Shown: one piece after another, positions 63,228 to 64,000 of the stretch
How the letters are laid out: each line of letters begins with the position of its first letter
Numbering within the stretch: position 1 is the stretch's first letter
DNA from: Promethearchaeota archaeon
Lineage (GTDB): Archaea > Asgardarchaeota > Lokiarchaeia > Sigyniarchaeales > SOKP01
Assembly (NCBI GenBank): GCA_016839555.1
Contig: JAEOUA010000003.1
Coordinates: 372,001 to 436,000, forward strand
Reading direction: 5' to 3'
DNA: 64,000 nt
Translations under genes and position numbers: made by a program
Notes under the pieces: generated by a model
What the model was told of the DNA's origin: nothing
Database searches by the model: none
Seen by the model: the letters and a program-made list of their open reading frames with translations, nothing else

Positions 63228-63577
63228 AAAAGTAATATAAATTATGCCAAAAATATTTAATTGTTTTTATTTTTCATTTAGAATTTTCCCCTTATATGAA
63301 AATTCCTATAAGATGCCCTTTAAAATAAGTTTGGAATTACATAATATCTACTATTTTCAACAAACCAAATATATCCTAATTTTTTTTCCCCTTTTTTCTC
63401 ACAGCATTCGAAAATAACTCAATTTTTTAATAAATTAAAATTATTGATTAAGAATATTTAATGGAATTGTTTAAATAAAACCATATATTTAAATTTTAAA
63501 AATGTTATTAATAAAACATAATTATTATTAATAATATAACTAGCAATTAATAAACAAAAATATAAAGGCTGAAAAAT
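63228..63577. other. Divergent promoter region between pan and actin
   Basis: 350 bases of AT-rich DNA. No coding frame or RNA is seen. Near 63519-63541 AATAATTATTATTAATAATATAAC-type sequence can hold the actin TATA box. A clear ribosome site is absent, though AAGGCTG at 63566-63572 precedes the ATG by about five bases. Confidence 0.45.
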
Positions 63578-64000
63578 ATGGCAGAAGATGAATCTTTTCT
63601 TAATGCTAAAGCGTTAGTGGTTGATAATGGTACTGGTATTACGAAGAATGGGTTTGCCGGAGAAGATCAACCCCGATCGGTATTTCCCACTCTCATAGGT
63701 TATCCTAAATACGAGTCCATCATGACTGATGTGGAGCATTATACACGAGAATATTACATCGGCGAAGAAGCAATGCAATTAAAAGGTGTTCTTAAATTAA
63801 TGTTTCCAGTAGAGCATGGTATTATTGAAGACTGGACAGCAATGGAGAAAATCTGGCATTATACCTTTTATACGGACTTAAGAGTGGATCCTTCGGAGCA
63901 TCCATGTCTCCTCACGGAAGCACCCTTAAATCCAAGACCAAACCGCGAGAAGATGGCCGAAATTATGTTTGAGACGTTCAATGTGCCGGCTATGTACGTT
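63578..64000 (+). CDS. Actin (lokiactin), cut by window edge
   Basis: The first 141 codons are visible. [20 protein letters not shown] carries the phosphate-binding loop 1 (D-x-G-T-G), followed by [12 protein letters not shown] and a [19 protein letters not shown] segment. Near the cut, [20 protein letters not shown] and [13 protein letters not shown] are close to canonical eukaryotic actin (TEAPLNPKANREKM, MFETFNTPAMYV). The D-loop region is recognisable but differs. Such actins form filaments and are bound by Asgard profilins and gelsolins. The start is ATG. The rest of the gene lies beyond the window. Confidence 0.96.
   Translation, partial: MAEDESFLNAKALVVDNGTGITKNGFAGEDQPRSVFPTLIGYPKYESIMTDVEHYTREYYIGEEAMQLKGVLKLMFPVEHGIIEDWTAMEKIWHYTFYTDLRVDPSEHPCLLTEAPLNPRPNREKMAEIMFETFNVPAMYV

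Noticed and set aside
1..64000. CRISPR arrays, insertion sequences, phage or toxin-antitoxin modules
   Set aside because: No regular spaced repeats, transposase, integrase or recognisable defence gene was found.

Overview
The window looks like chromosome from an Asgard archaeon, most likely a Lokiarchaeia-type genome. The DNA is strongly AT-rich. Information-processing genes are archaeal: an HMf-type histone, RNA polymerase subunit K, the proteasome ATPase PAN, the Hef helicase-nuclease, and NOG1. Beside them are eukaryote-like parts: an actin very close to eukaryotic actin at the right edge, a protein with two gelsolin domains, a RING/PHD-like zinc protein, an EMC3/TMCO1-family membrane protein, SDS22-like leucine-rich repeats and a dual-specificity phosphatase. 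I see no rRNA, CRISPR array, insertion sequence or phage genes. One tRNA gene is present, tRNA-Val (CAC).

Layout. 1-784: two MaoC/hot-dog dehydratase genes, one cut by the edge. 1228-2004: a membrane protein. 2099-5657 (minus): MfnE and MfnF (methanofuran side chain), NOG1 and a helical protein. 5861-6949: aspartate-semialdehyde dehydrogenase. 7046-10035: an overlapping pair, a DUF362 protein and a 524-residue protein I do not recognise. 10177-15225: a C45 acyltransferase-like hydrolase, an unknown helical protein, a small zinc protein, 6-phospho-3-hexuloisomerase and a metallo-beta-lactamase-fold hydrolase. 15427-19279: a triple-PAS histidine kinase, a histone and a proteasome beta paralogue without Thr1. 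19595-24460: the coiled-coil RING-like protein, membrane proteins, a LysE exporter and a possible profilin/roadblock-like protein. 24610-26727: proB-proA. 27589-35538: aminotransferase, DMT-type transporter, PIG-L deacetylase, M24 peptidase, Gfo/Idh oxidoreductase and a GH5 glycosidase. 36018-41744: SCP2 protein, gelsolin-zinc ribbon protein, a UroD-like methyltransferase with its DUF1847 partner, and an M28 peptidase with a PKD domain.

42000-48114 (minus) holds a zinc ribbon, a long coiled coil, a GtrA-like protein, a zinc-ribbon membrane protein, the EMC3 homologue, a radical SAM enzyme, a second copy of the gelsolin-type zinc ribbon module and a dual-specificity phosphatase. 48195-51407 is a three-gene GlpA-like FAD dehydrogenase operon. 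51612-54800 is a patch of small Asgard-type genes: a tail-anchored protein, zinc-ribbon membrane proteins and two paralogues of an unnamed family. 55019-64000 holds Hef, tRNA-Val, a saccharopine dehydrogenase-like enzyme, rpoK, a winged-helix protein, an acetyltransferase, the leucine-rich repeat protein, PAN and actin.

Functional themes: (i) protein turnover, with PAN, a catalytically dead beta subunit and a RING-like protein; (ii) cytoskeleton, with actin, a gelsolin-domain protein and a possible profilin-like protein; (iii) C1 metabolism, with methanofuran synthesis, hexuloisomerase and a corrinoid-type methyltransferase; (iv) membrane insertion, with an EMC3 homologue and two proteins whose only membrane segment is at the C terminus. 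Small remnants (35625-35846, 52283-52360, 59408-59583) point to recent gene decay or frameshifts. All calls rest on reading the sequence and on recalled family features. No database search was run.
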